From positions 62,001-126,000 of the forward strand of contig NZ_JBHUER010000006.1 of the NCBI RefSeq assembly GCF_042681025.1: DNA of 64,000 nt, written 5' to 3'. Source of the DNA: Methylopila henanensis (GTDB lineage: Bacteria > Pseudomonadota > Alphaproteobacteria > Rhizobiales > Methylopilaceae). A program made the translations under genes and the position numbers. How positions within the stretch are numbered: position 1 is the first letter of the stretch; each line of letters opens with the position of its first letter. The notes under the pieces were generated by a model that did not search any database, was not told the origin of the DNA, and was given only the letters and a program-made list of their open reading frames with translations. Shown in pieces: positions 27,139 through 36,312 of the stretch.

Positions 27139-27758
27139 CGCCGGTCCTGTCCCCTTCCGACCGTGACCGGATCACGGCGGCCGTGCGCGCCGCGGAAGCG
27201 CGCACCTCCGCCGAGATCGTCGTGGTGGTCGAGACCGCGAGCTGCGAGGAGGCCGACGCCACCATCGCGCTGATCGCGGCAGGCGGCGTCGCGATCGCGG
27301 CGGCCGGTCCTCTCGACTGGCTGGGCCTGCGGCTCGAGGCGATCGTGATTGGTCAGGCGCTCGTGTTCGCGCTGCTCGCGGCGCTGGCCTCGTCCTCCCA
27401 TGTCCGCCGCGCGCTCCGCGTCGGACGCATCGCCGCCCACCGGGCGGCCCATCGCGCCGCCGAGCAGGCTTTCGACGATCTCGGCCTCGGCCGCACGCTG
27501 GGGCGCACCGGCGTCCTGCTCCATGTCGCGGCCGCCGACCGCCGGGTCGAGGTCATCGCCGATTTCGGCGTGCACGACGCCGTCGCGCCGGAGACATGGC
27601 GCGAGGAAGTGGCGCTGGTGGTCGAGGCGGCGCGGGAAGGGCGGCTCGCGGACGGAATCGTCGCGGCGGTCGCGCGCTGCGGCGAGGCGCTCGCCGACGC
27701 CCTGCCGCCGCAGCCCGGCGTCGGCGACGAGCTGCCGGACGAACCGATCGTCCGCTGA
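27132..27758 (+). CDS. Second TPM-domain membrane protein
   Basis: The 208-residue protein lacks a signal peptide. Its N-terminus (SDRDRITAAVRAAEARTSAEIVVVVE) starts a TPM domain that is interrupted by two hydrophobic segments (about 35-60 and 70-95), followed by RTGVLLHVAAADRRVEVIADFGVH. This is the pattern of the second TPM partner usually found beside YgcG-type proteins, often with LemA. No lemA gene is seen directly upstream, where rho is found. Its start codon lies inside the last codons of the first TPM gene, so the two are probably made together. Confidence 0.82.
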   Translation: MVTPVLSPSDRDRITAAVRAAEARTSAEIVVVVETASCEEADATIALIAAGGVAIAAAGPLDWLGLRLEAIVIGQALVFALLAALASSSHVRRALRVGRIAAHRAAHRAAEQAFDDLGLGRTLGRTGVLLHVAAADRRVEVIADFGVHDAVAPETWREEVALVVEAAREGRLADGIVAAVARCGEALADALPPQPGVGDELPDEPIVR

Positions 27759-27863
27759 CGCCGCCGGCGTCTCCACATCTTCATTCCGACGCGGACGGCG
27801 GCCCGTGGCCCGGAAGCGCTCCCCGCTCCGGCAGGCGCCGTACTAGCTCCCTGATCCTTCGTC

Positions 27864-27943
27864 ATGGTCCGGCTTGACCAGACCATCCATGTCCGGCGTG
27901 GAGCTCGGCGCCGAAGATGGAACTTTCGGCCAAGCCGGAGGAC
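27864..27943. repeat. REP-like paired palindrome element
   Basis: Two palindromes lie about 41 nt apart. The first has arms ATGGTCCGG and CAGACCAT around CTTGAC (imperfect, 27864-27886). The second is a partial CCAAG-CCGGAGGAC half (27928-27943). The linker contains the conserved CCATGTCCGGCGTGG. It occupies the 344-nt space between the TPM genes and the tetR gene, where I see no other gene. Confidence 0.75.
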
Positions 27944-28067
27944 GACGAGGCTCGTTCGGCGCGCTTCCCATTCAGCGAGATTTTCCGTTCGGCGGGCCTC
28001 GGCGAGCGCAACGTCCGACCGCCGCCGGGTCACGCCTTTACGGCGCGGCGCGCTTCCGCTATGAAAT

Positions 28068-28083
28068 GCGAACGAACGTTCGC
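28068..28083. promoter_or_regulatory. Probable TetR operator upstream of the RND operon
   Basis: GCGAACGAACGTTCGC has a CGAACGTTCG palindromic core, resembling AcrR/TetR-type operators. It lies 20 nt upstream of the tetR start codon, where binding would block transcription of the whole operon. Confidence 0.6.
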
Positions 28084-28102
28084 TCTCTTCAGGACATCCG
28101 CC

Positions 28103-28732
28103 GTGAACGACATGAGCCCGGTGATCGGCCCCCGCGCGCGCCGGCAGCAGGACCAGCGGCGGCGGATTCTCGACGCGGCGGTGACGTGCTTCGCGCAAGG
28201 CGGCTTCCACGCCACCGGCATGCAGGCGATCTGCGCCGAGGCCGGCATGAGCCCGGGCGCGCTCTACCGCTACTTCCCGTCGAAGGAAGCCATCATCGAG
28301 GCGATCGTCGAGCGCGACCGCGCCGAAGCGCCGGCGATGCTGGCCCCGCTGCTGGAAGCCGACGACGTGGTCGGCGCGCTGGTGCAGGCGGGCAGGAACT
28401 TCCTCACCGGCAACCTGCAGACCGGCGGCATGCCGATCTTCATCGAGCTCTGCGCGGAAGCCGCGCGCAATCCGCAGGTGAACGCCATCACGCAGCGCTG
28501 CGAAGGCGAGATCCACGACCTGCTCGTCCGGGTGATCCAGCGCGGCCAGACGCTCGGGCAGATCGATCCCGCCCTCGACGCGGCGGCGGCCGTGCGCCTG
28601 CTGTCTTCGCTCGCGGACGGCCTCCTTCTGCGCATGGGACTGGAGGGGATCGCCGGCGTGGACGATCTGCTGGGCATGTTCGAGCGCGCGGTGCGCAGCT
28701 TCCTCGCCGCTCCGGCGAGGTCCGAACGATGA
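28103..28732 (+). CDS. TetR/AcrR-family transcriptional regulator
   Basis: The 209-residue regulator has an N-terminal helix-turn-helix domain (RRRILDAAVTCFAQGGFHATGMQAI cut by a short turn, then SPGALYRYFPSKEAI) and a C-terminal ligand-binding domain. The GTG at 28103 has AGGAC 7 nt upstream; an ATG three codons later is the alternative. The frame upstream to 27917 is not credible because it runs through a repeat and the operator. Its stop overlaps the start of the membrane-fusion protein gene (ATGA), so it is the first gene of the efflux operon and probably its repressor. Confidence 0.92.
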   Translation: MNDMSPVIGPRARRQQDQRRRILDAAVTCFAQGGFHATGMQAICAEAGMSPGALYRYFPSKEAIIEAIVERDRAEAPAMLAPLLEADDVVGALVQAGRNFLTGNLQTGGMPIFIELCAEAARNPQVNAITQRCEGEIHDLLVRVIQRGQTLGQIDPALDAAAAVRLLSSLADGLLLRMGLEGIAGVDDLLGMFERAVRSFLAAPARSER

Positions 28733-30036
28733 ACGCCCCGATGCGCCAGCGCCCGGCCGGCCAGCCGGTGTCAGAGACGGCGCACGCCGCTCCGCCCGTC
28801 CGACGGCGGCGGCGATGGCCGTGGCTCGTGCTCGGCCTCGCCGTGGCGCTGGGAGCGGCCTTCCTGTTCAAGGACGAGTTCGCCCGCTACGCCGCCGAAC
28901 GGCAGACGCCCTCGCAGGCTGCCGAGCCCGCCGCGCCGGCGGCGAAGCCGATCTCCGTAACGGTCGCCATCGCCACGCGGCGCGAGATCGCGCAGATCGA
29001 GACCGTCACCGGCACGCTCGTCGCCCGCGACGACGTGCTGGTGAGCCCGCAGATCGACGGCCTTAGGCTCGACGAGTATCTCGTCGACGTCGGCGACCAG
29101 GTCGCCCAGGGCCAGGTGCTGGCGCGGCTCGACCGTGACATGCTGGAGACGCAGGCCCTGCAGAACGCCTCCGCGATCGCCAAGGCCGAAGCCGCCATCG
29201 CGCAGGTGGAGGCCGCTATCGCCGAGGCCGAGGCCTCGCAGGTGGAGGCGATTGCCGCGCTGAAGCGCGCCGAGCAGCTTCGGAGCTCGGGCAACGTCAC
29301 CGGCGAGACGCTGCAGGCGCGCCAGACCGCGTCCGAGGTGGCCGCGGCGCGGGTGCGCGCGCAGGGGCAGAACCTCAAGGCGGCGCAGGCCGACAAGGCG
29401 CTGGCCGAGGCGCAGGGGCGCGAGATCGCGCTCAGGCTCGCGCGCACCGAGGTGAGGGCGCCGACGGCCGGGGTGGTGGCGAGCCGCACCGCGCGCGTCG
29501 GCCAGATCGTCGGCATGGGCGGCGAGCCGCTGTTCCAGATCGTGCGCGACGGCGAGATCGAGCTGAAGGCGGAGGCGACGGAGTCGCGCCTCCACGCGAT
29601 CAACGCCGGCCAGCCGGCCTGGGTGACGGCGGCGGGATCGCCGAAACCGTTCGAGGGCCGGGTGCGGCTGGTGGAGCCGACCGTCGACGCGGCGACGCGA
29701 CTCGGCGTCGTCCGCGTCGCGCTGCCGGTCGACGGCGCGCTGCGGCCGGGCCTGTTCGCGCGCGGCCGGATCGAGACCGCGCGCCGCCAGGGCGTGACCG
29801 TGCCGCAATCCGCCGTGCTCTACGGCGCCGACAGCGAGATCGTGCAGGTGGTGACGGACGGCGTGGTGTCCGAGCGCCGGGTCACGCTCGGCCTGCAGGA
29901 CACCGACGGCGTCGAGATTCTCGAAGGCGTCTCCGCCGGCGAGGCCGTCATCGCCCGCGCGGGCGGCTTCCTGCGCGACGGCGACCGCGTGGCGCCGGTC
30001 GAGGCGCAAGCCGTGTCGGCCTCGGCGAGGAACTGA
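28729..30036 (+). CDS. RND efflux periplasmic adaptor (membrane-fusion protein)
   Basis: This inner-membrane-anchored adaptor links the RND pump to an outer-membrane channel. The 435-residue product has an N-terminal membrane anchor (WPWLVLGLAVALGAAFLF), a biotinyl-lipoyl-like domain (VSPQIDGLRLDEYLVDVGDQV), a long alpha-helical hairpin rich in Ala/Glu (about 140-230; repeated IAxAEA units) and beta-barrel and proximal domains (LRPGLFARGRI). The ATG overlaps the tetR stop by 4 nt, which fixes the start. The pump gene follows after 5 nt. Confidence 0.94.
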   Translation: MNAPMRQRPAGQPVSETAHAAPPVRRRRRWPWLVLGLAVALGAAFLFKDEFARYAAERQTPSQAAEPAAPAAKPISVTVAIATRREIAQIETVTGTLVARDDVLVSPQIDGLRLDEYLVDVGDQVAQGQVLARLDRDMLETQALQNASAIAKAEAAIAQVEAAIAEAEASQVEAIAALKRAEQLRSSGNVTGETLQARQTASEVAAARVRAQGQNLKAAQADKALAEAQGREIALRLARTEVRAPTAGVVASRTARVGQIVGMGGEPLFQIVRDGEIELKAEATESRLHAINAGQPAWVTAAGSPKPFEGRVRLVEPTVDAATRLGVVRVALPVDGALRPGLFARGRIETARRQGVTVPQSAVLYGADSEIVQVVTDGVVSERRVTLGLQDTDGVEILEGVSAGEAVIARAGGFLRDGDRVAPVEAQAVSASARN

Positions 30037-30041
30037 CGGCG

Positions 30042-33000
30042 ATGGCGCTCAACGTTTCCGCGTGGTCGATCCGCAAGCCGATCCCGCCGCTGGTGCTGTT
30101 CGTGGTGCTGACGGCGATCGGCCTGTTCTCGTTCGCGTCGCTGCCGGTGACGCGCATGCCGAACATCGACCTGCCGCTGGTCTCCGTCACGATCACCCAG
30201 ACCGGCGCGGCGCCGACCGAGCTCGAGCTGCAGGTGACGAAGCGCGTCGAGACCACCGTCGCGGGGCTCGCGGGCGTCAAGCACATCACCTCGTCGATCA
30301 GCGACGGCGTCTCGATGACGATGGTCGAGTTCCAGCTCGAGACCGAGGTCGACCGCGCGGTCAACGACGTGCGCGACGCCGTCACCAAGATACGGAGCGA
30401 GCTGCCGCAGTCGATCGAGGAGCCGCTGATCCAGCGCATCGACGTCGAAGGCATGGCGATCGCGACCTACGCCGCCTATGCGCCGGCGATGACGCCCGAG
30501 GAGCTGAGCTGGTTCGTGGACGACCGCATCGTCCGCGCGCTGCAGGGCGTGCGCGGCGTCTCTCAGGTGAGGCGCGAGGGCGGCGTCGACCGCGAGATCC
30601 GGGTCGCGCTCGATCCGGCTCGGCTTCAGGCGCTCGGCGTCACCTCGGCGGACGTCAACGCGCAGCTCCGCGCCACCAACGTCGATCTCGCGGGCGGCCG
30701 CGGGCAGGTCGGCACGCAGGAGCAGACCGTGCGCACGCTCGCCGGCGCGCTGACGGTGGAGCGGCTCGCCGCCACGCGGATCTCGCTCCCCGGCGGGCGC
30801 GAGGTGCGGCTCTCCGACCTCGGCACGGTGCGCGACGGCGCCGCCGAGCCCCGCGCTGCGGCCCGCCTCGACGGCAAGCCGATCGTCTCCTTTGGCATCT
30901 ACCGCGCCAAGGGCTTCTCGGACGTGGTGGTGGCGGAAGCGGCGCAGAAGAAGCTCGACGAGTTTTCCGCCGCCCATCCCGAGGTGGCGCTCACGCTGAT
31001 CGACACCACGGTCCGCTACACCAAGGCGGACTACGAGAGCGCCATGCACACGCTGATCGAGGGCGCGGCGCTCGCGGTCGTGGTCGTGTTCCTGTTCCTG
31101 CGCGACTTCCGGGCGACCCTGATCTCCGCGCTCGCGATCCCGCTGTCGATCCTGCCGACCTTCTGGGTGATGGAGGCGCTGGGCTTCTCGCTCAACGGCG
31201 TCAGCCTGCTCGCGATCACGCTCGTCACCGGCATCCTGGTCGACGACGCGATCGTGGAGATCGAGAACATCGTCCGCCACATGCGCACGGGCAAATCCGC
31301 CTACCGCGCCTCGATCGAGGCCGCGGACGAGATCGGCCTCGCCGTGGTCGCGACCACCGCCACCATCATCGCGGTGTTCATGCCCGTGAGCTTCATGGGC
31401 GGCATCGCGGGGCAGTACTTCAAGCAGTTCGGCATCACCGTCGCGGTGGCGGTCGCGTTCTCGCTGCTGGTCGCGCGGCTCATCACGCCGCTGCTCGCGG
31501 CCTATTTCCTGCGCGACCACGGCGCGCAGGAGGAGCGCGACGGGCTGATCATGCGCTTCTACACGCGGCTGCTGGCCTGGTCGGTGCGGTGGCGCTTCGT
31601 GACGGTCGGGGCCGGCGTGGCGCTGTTCGTGGGCTCGATCATGCTGGCGGGCCTGCTGCCCTCGGGCTTCCTGCCGGAGAACGACACCTCGCGCTCGATC
31701 CTGAAGATCGAGCTGCCGCCGGGCTCGACCCTCGCCCAGTCGGAGGAGGTCGGCCAGCGCATCACCGCCCTGCTGAAGGCGCGGCCCGAGGTCGCCTCGG
31801 TCTACGCCGCGATCGGCTCGGACGCGGCCGGCGGTATGGTCGTCGCGACCGGCGAGGTGCGCAAGGGCGTGCTGATCATCAACCTCAAGCCCCGCTCCGA
31901 GCGCGCCCTGACCCAGAAGCGGTTCGAGGCCGAGATCCGCGACGACCTCGCGAAGATCCCCGACATCCGCACCAATTTCGGCAACGACGGCGGCCAGCGC
32001 GAGTTCTCGCTGATCGTGTCCGGCGCTGACGGCGAGGCGGTGGAGAAGGCGGCGGTCGAGCTCGAGAAGCAGACGCGGGCGTCCGTGCCCGGCCTGCTCA
32101 ACGTGGTCTCGACCGCGGCGATCGACCGGCCCGAGATCCGCATCGTCCCCAAGCTCGACGAGGCGGCGGAGCTCGGCGTCTCCGTGGCGCAGATCGCGGA
32201 GACGGTGCGCATCGCCACCATCGGCGACATCGAGCAGAACCTCGCCAAGTTCTCGGCCGTCGACCGGCAGATTCCGATCCGGGTGCAGCTCGACGAGGCC
32301 GCCCGCACGGACATCTCGACCTTCGAGAACCTGCGGGTGCGGCGCGACGCCGGCGGCAGCGTGCCGCTCTCCGCGGTGGCGGAGGTGAGCTTCGGCAAGG
32401 GCCCGACCAGCCTCGACCGCTACGACCGCGACCGCCGCGTCGCGCTCGAGGGCGACCTCGCGCCGGGCGTCGCGCTCGGAACCGCGCTCGAGGCGGTGAA
32501 GGCGCTGCCGGCCGCCAAGAATCTGCCCGAGGGCGTGACGCTGAAGGAGTTCGGCGACGTCGAGATCATGAACGAGGTGTTTTCCGGCTTCGCGATCGCC
32601 ATGGCCGCCGGCGTGCTGCTGGTGTTCGCGGTGCTGGTGCTGCTGTTCGCCGACGTGGTGCAGCCGGTGACGATCCTGATGTCGCTGCCGCTGTCGATCG
32701 GCGGCGCGCTGATCGCGCTGCTGATCACCGGCAATTCGGTCAGCCTGCCGGTCGTCATCGGCTTCCTGATGCTGATGGGCATCGTCACCAAGAACGCCAT
32801 CCTGCTGGTGGACTTCGCGATCGAGGAGATCGCGCGCGGCGTGGACCGAACCGCGGCGCTGGTCGACGCCGGCCGCAAGCGCGCCCGGCCGATCGTGATG
32901 ACCACGGTCGCGATGGCCGCGGGCATGGTGCCCTCGGCGCTGGCGCTCGGCGAGGGCGGCGCGTTCCGCGCGCCGATGGCGATCGCCGTGATCGGCGGCC

Positions 33001-33167
33001 TGCTGGCCTCGACCGTGCTCAGCCTCGTGTTCGTGCCGGCCGTCTTCACCATCATGGACGACCTTCGCCGGCTCTTCGTCCGGATCTTCGGCCGCTTCGT
33101 CGGCCCGAAGGACGAGCCCGGCGACGAGGCCGCCGCAGCGCCCCCGAGGCTGCGCGCCGCGGAGTGA
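30042..33167 (+). CDS. RND-family efflux transporter (AcrB/MdtB-like)
   Basis: This proton-driven inner-membrane pump would export drugs, dyes or other small molecules. The 1041-residue product has 12 predicted membrane segments and two large periplasmic loops. Typical motifs are seen: the N-terminal SIRKPIPPLVLFVV, the TM4 proton-relay pair in GILVDDAIVEIENI, GFLPENDTS after TM7 and a C-terminal MGIVTKNAILLVDF. The operon contains no outer-membrane factor, so a TolC-type channel encoded elsewhere is probably shared. Substrate cannot be predicted from sequence alone. Confidence 0.95.
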   Translation: MALNVSAWSIRKPIPPLVLFVVLTAIGLFSFASLPVTRMPNIDLPLVSVTITQTGAAPTELELQVTKRVETTVAGLAGVKHITSSISDGVSMTMVEFQLETEVDRAVNDVRDAVTKIRSELPQSIEEPLIQRIDVEGMAIATYAAYAPAMTPEELSWFVDDRIVRALQGVRGVSQVRREGGVDREIRVALDPARLQALGVTSADVNAQLRATNVDLAGGRGQVGTQEQTVRTLAGALTVERLAATRISLPGGREVRLSDLGTVRDGAAEPRAAARLDGKPIVSFGIYRAKGFSDVVVAEAAQKKLDEFSAAHPEVALTLIDTTVRYTKADYESAMHTLIEGAALAVVVVFLFLRDFRATLISALAIPLSILPTFWVMEALGFSLNGVSLLAITLVTGILVDDAIVEIENIVRHMRTGKSAYRASIEAADEIGLAVVATTATIIAVFMPVSFMGGIAGQYFKQFGITVAVAVAFSLLVARLITPLLAAYFLRDHGAQEERDGLIMRFYTRLLAWSVRWRFVTVGAGVALFVGSIMLAGLLPSGFLPENDTSRSILKIELPPGSTLAQSEEVGQRITALLKARPEVASVYAAIGSDAAGGMVVATGEVRKGVLIINLKPRSERALTQKRFEAEIRDDLAKIPDIRTNFGNDGGQREFSLIVSGADGEAVEKAAVELEKQTRASVPGLLNVVSTAAIDRPEIRIVPKLDEAAELGVSVAQIAETVRIATIGDIEQNLAKFSAVDRQIPIRVQLDEAARTDISTFENLRVRRDAGGSVPLSAVAEVSFGKGPTSLDRYDRDRRVALEGDLAPGVALGTALEAVKALPAAKNLPEGVTLKEFGDVEIMNEVFSGFAIAMAAGVLLVFAVLVLLFADVVQPVTILMSLPLSIGGALIALLITGNSVSLPVVIGFLMLMGIVTKNAILLVDFAIEEIARGVDRTAALVDAGRKRARPIVMTTVAMAAGMVPSALALGEGGAFRAPMAIAVIGGLLASTVLSLVFVPAVFTIMDDLRRLFVRIFGRFVGPKDEPGDEAAAAPPRLRAAE

Positions 33168-33243
33168 GGCGGGGGCGGAGCCGTCTTCGCGCCCGCTCCG
33201 CGCTCCTTCGATAGGCGTCACGTCGCCGCCTGGTCATCTCTCC

Positions 33244-33309
33244 GGCGAAGTCGGATGTTTCCGACTTCGCCATCCCGGGTGGCTTGGTTCGGGAGCACCC
33301 GAACCAAGC
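33244..33309. terminator. Two tandem perfect hairpins downstream of the RND operon
   Basis: Hairpin 1 has a 12-bp perfect stem (GGCGAAGTCGGA, 33244-33255, with its complement at 33260-33271) and a TGTT loop. Hairpin 2 has a 12-bp perfect stem (GCTTGGTTCGGG, 33282-33293, complement at 33298-33309) and an AGCA loop. They lie in a 326-nt gene-free space between convergent genes and are followed by a REP-like element. No T tract follows, so they may stabilise the 3' end rather than terminate. Confidence 0.65.
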
Positions 33310-33361
33310 GGGGCGAGGGGGAGAACGCGTCCAGAGCCGCTTGAAGCGCCTCCCGCCCGTC

Positions 33362-33442
33362 GTCCTACGGCTCGACCGGAGGACCCCAGCTGCGGCGTCG
33401 AGCGCCATGTCTGACATGGATGGTCCGGTCAAGCCGGACCAT
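33362..33442. repeat. REP-like paired palindrome element
   Basis: The first palindrome (33362-33384) has arms GTCCTACGG and CCGGAGGAC around CTCGA (one mismatch). The second (33420-33442) has perfect arms ATGGTCCGG and CCGGACCAT around TCAAG. The 35-nt linker contains GCGTCGAGCGCC and GACATGG, shared with the copy at 60565-60644. Confidence 0.85.
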
Positions 33443-33493
33443 ACGGCGCGCGAACAAGACTTCGACCGGCCTCCCCGGCCGCCAAACCCCGCG

Positions 33494-36211
33494 CTACGGC
33501 GTCAGCAGGCGCTCGAGATAGTCGAGCTCGTCGCGGGGGCGCTCGCTTTCGCCGAGCCGGCGGCGGAGCTCCTCCAGCACGCGGCGCGCGCGCTGGGCTT
33601 CGATCTCGCCGGGCACCTTGGTGGTGGTCCCGTCGCTCTCGCGGCGGCGCACCGGGCGGCCGAGCGGGTCGTCGCGGCCGTCCTCGCCGTTTTCGGCGCC
33701 CTGCTGTCCCGGCTGGCCCTGCTGCCCGGGCTGGCCGCCCTGCTGGCCCTGCTGCTGCATCTGTTCGGCGAGCGCCTGCGCGCCCTTGCGGAGCTGCTCC
33801 AGCGCGCGGCCCTGATCGTCGAGCGCCTGGCCGGTCTGGCCCTGGCCGAGCGCCCCGCGGGCGTCGCCCATGCTGCGCCCGGCCTCGCCCAGCGCGTTCT
33901 CGCCCTGACCTTGGCCCTGTCCCTGCTGGCCTTGCTGACCCTGCTGGCCTTGGCCCTGGCGTCCCTGCTGGCCCTGACCCTGCTGCCCCGGCTGTTTGCC
34001 GCTCTGCCCCTGTTGGCCGGGCTGCTCGGCGCCCTGTTCGCCTTCGCCCTGCTGGGGCATGTCGCGCATCATCTGGTCGAGCCGTTCGCGCAGCTCGCGC
34101 TGCTGCTCGGCGAGAGCCTGCATCTCCTCGCTGTTCTGGCCCTGCTGGTTCTGCTGCTGCTGGCGGCGGCCGGGCTGGCGCTGGTTCTGCTGGGCCCGCT
34201 CCTGCTGGCGATACTGCTGGTAGGTCTTGTCCCTGAGCTTGTTCTGCTCGCGGATCATCTCCTGCAGCTTGTCCATCTGCTGCTGCTGCGCCTGCGCGTT
34301 GGGGTCGGCCTGCTGACGCTGCGCGGTCTGGAGGTTGTCGAGCATCTGCCGCAGCTCGTTCAGCGCCTGCTGCGCGGCCTCGCGGGAGCCGCTCTTCGCC
34401 ATCTGCTCCATGCGGTCGATCATCTTGCGCAGGTCGTCCGGCCGGATCGCCTGCGCGCCGTTCGGGCTGCGCTGGGCCTGTTGGTTCGGCTGCTGCTGCG
34501 CCCGCTGGGCGAGCTCCTTCATGAACTTGTCGAGCGCCTGCCTGAGGTCCTGCGTGAGCTTGGCGATCTCCTGCTCGGAGGCGCCGTCCTCAAGCGCCTT
34601 GCGCAGCGCCTCCTCGGCCTGACGCAGCTCCTTCTCGGCCTGCGGCAGGTCGCCGTCCTCGAGCCGGAGCGCCATCTCCCAGAGATAGTCGGCGACGTCG
34701 CGCAGCTCGTCGTCGCTGCGGGCGATGTCGAGCCGGCGGTAGGCGGTGCGCAGCCCGAGATAGACCGAGGACTGCGGCGTGAACTCCTCGGGGAACAGCA
34801 TCAGCGCCTGCAGCGCCTCGCCGACGCGCGGCTTGGCGTTGGCGTCGAGCGCGAGTTCGCGGCGCTGCTCGACCAGCGCGCGGGCGAGCGGATTGGTGAA
34901 GACGCGCGACGGGATCCGCAGCGGCTGCGGCGCGCTCGCGCCCTCCTGGCCCGCCTCGTCTCGGGCGTAGAGGGTCATCACCGCCTCGGCCCCGGCCCAG
35001 GGGTGCTCGGCAAGGTCGAGCGAGGTCTGCGCCTTGCCCTCGCGGGCGCGCGCCTTCGGCAGCGCGAGCCGCGGCTTCGGCGCCTCGTAGAGCGGGCGGC
35101 GCTCGGCCGGCTCCTCACCCTCGGCCGTCTTCGCCGGCGCGCTCTCCTTCAGCGCGAAGCGCGCCTCGGCGGACGCGACGCCGTAATCGTCCTTCACCTC
35201 GTAGGAAATGGTCGCGCTGCCGCGCGCGTTGCGCTGCGGCGGGCCGTCGAGCGTGATCGAGGGCGCAGCGTCAGGAATCGCGGAAAAGCGCCAGCTTCGT
35301 CCGGCCTCGCCGGCGGGTCCGGCCTTGAGCTCGGCGTCGCCGGTGAGGCGGTACCGGCGTTCGGTCACGCCGTCGGCGGGTCGGCCCGTCAGCTCCACCG
35401 GCTCGAGCGCGCCCACGGCCGAGACCTCGACCGCGCCGCCGGAGCCGCGCACCACCACGATCGAGCCCGTGGGCGCGCGCAGCGTCTCGCTGGCCTCCGC
35501 GGCCGGGGGAACGGCCGCGGCCCGCGCGTCGGCTGGGCTCGCGCCGCCGGGCCGGCCGGCGGTCAGGAAGACGGGCGGGCGGCCGGTGTAGGCCGGAGGC
35601 GTCACCCAGGCGTCGATCCGGGCCGGGGCGGTTTCGGCCGCCGGCGTCGTCCAGTCGAAGGCGGCCGAGACGCGGGCGCCGCGGTCGGAGCCTGCGACGG
35701 CGAAGGCGACCACCAGCACGAGGCCGACCAGGAAGCGGAGCGCGAAGGGATCGCGCGCCGCGAGCCGGGGCGCCGGCGCGCCGACCTTCAGCTTGCGGGC
35801 GTCGGCGTCGGCGCGTTCGCGATGCGCGCGCCACAGCGCCTGCGTGAAGGGATCGTCGCCGAGCGGCGCCAGCCGGTCGTCGAGGCTGGTGGCCGGCCGG
35901 TGGGCGAGGCCGGTCGCACGGTCGATGCGCGCGAGCGAGGCGCGACGGTCGGGCGCGCCGACGCGCAGCAGCGGGGTGAGCGCGGCGAGGAAGGCGAGGC
36001 CGAACAGCGCCACGCCGGCCATGCGCCCGAGCGGCGGCAGCGCGTCCCACAGGCCGAACCAGGATACGCTGAGGAAGAGAAGCGCGACGCAGAGCGCGGC
36101 GGCGAGCGGCGGCCAGGCGCTTTCCCAGGCGAGCGCGAGGCCCGCCCTGCGGGCGAGACGGTCGATCAGAGGCCCGCGCTGGCCGCGCGGATCGGTCGGA
36201 GCATCGTTCAA
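33494..36211 (-). CDS. TIGR02302-type (DUF4175) membrane protein with Gln/Gly-rich region
   Basis: This 905-residue protein of unknown function matches the alphaproteobacterial TIGR02302/DUF4175 pattern. Two or three N-terminal membrane segments (about 25-75, and 180-200) are followed by a large periplasmic region with ARIDAWVTPPAYTGRPPVFL, then helical coiled-coil segments. A low-complexity stretch (about residues 655-830) is built of QQGQ, GQQGQ and QQNQ units. The start is TTG, with GGAG about 8 nt upstream; no in-frame ATG serves. It is convergent with the RND operon and downstream of lysA-type genes on the same strand. Confidence 0.85.
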   Translation of the reverse strand: MNDAPTDPRGQRGPLIDRLARRAGLALAWESAWPPLAAALCVALLFLSVSWFGLWDALPPLGRMAGVALFGLAFLAALTPLLRVGAPDRRASLARIDRATGLAHRPATSLDDRLAPLGDDPFTQALWRAHRERADADARKLKVGAPAPRLAARDPFALRFLVGLVLVVAFAVAGSDRGARVSAAFDWTTPAAETAPARIDAWVTPPAYTGRPPVFLTAGRPGGASPADARAAAVPPAAEASETLRAPTGSIVVVRGSGGAVEVSAVGALEPVELTGRPADGVTERRYRLTGDAELKAGPAGEAGRSWRFSAIPDAAPSITLDGPPQRNARGSATISYEVKDDYGVASAEARFALKESAPAKTAEGEEPAERRPLYEAPKPRLALPKARAREGKAQTSLDLAEHPWAGAEAVMTLYARDEAGQEGASAPQPLRIPSRVFTNPLARALVEQRRELALDANAKPRVGEALQALMLFPEEFTPQSSVYLGLRTAYRRLDIARSDDELRDVADYLWEMALRLEDGDLPQAEKELRQAEEALRKALEDGASEQEIAKLTQDLRQALDKFMKELAQRAQQQPNQQAQRSPNGAQAIRPDDLRKMIDRMEQMAKSGSREAAQQALNELRQMLDNLQTAQRQQADPNAQAQQQQMDKLQEMIREQNKLRDKTYQQYRQQERAQQNQRQPGRRQQQQNQQGQNSEEMQALAEQQRELRERLDQMMRDMPQQGEGEQGAEQPGQQGQSGKQPGQQGQGQQGRQGQGQQGQQGQQGQGQGQGENALGEAGRSMGDARGALGQGQTGQALDDQGRALEQLRKGAQALAEQMQQQGQQGGQPGQQGQPGQQGAENGEDGRDDPLGRPVRRRESDGTTTKVPGEIEAQRARRVLEELRRRLGESERPRDELDYLERLLTP

Positions 36212-36312
36212 ACGCCGGTCTCCAGCGTGGTCCAGGCCCCCGCCTTTCGCGCGTCAGAGCATGAGACTACCACGCGGCGCCGGCTTGGCCAGCCTCCGCA
36301 GGCCCCGCCGCG

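Noticed and set aside
27864..27943. Repeat pairs as CRISPR repeats
   Set aside because: The units are palindromic, isolated and inverted relative to each other; there is no regular array of spacers.
29820..33221. 1133-residue open frame on the minus strand across the RND pump gene
   Set aside because: It is a high-GC antisense shadow of a conserved, well-identified gene; its translation is His/Arg/Gly-rich without recognisable domains.
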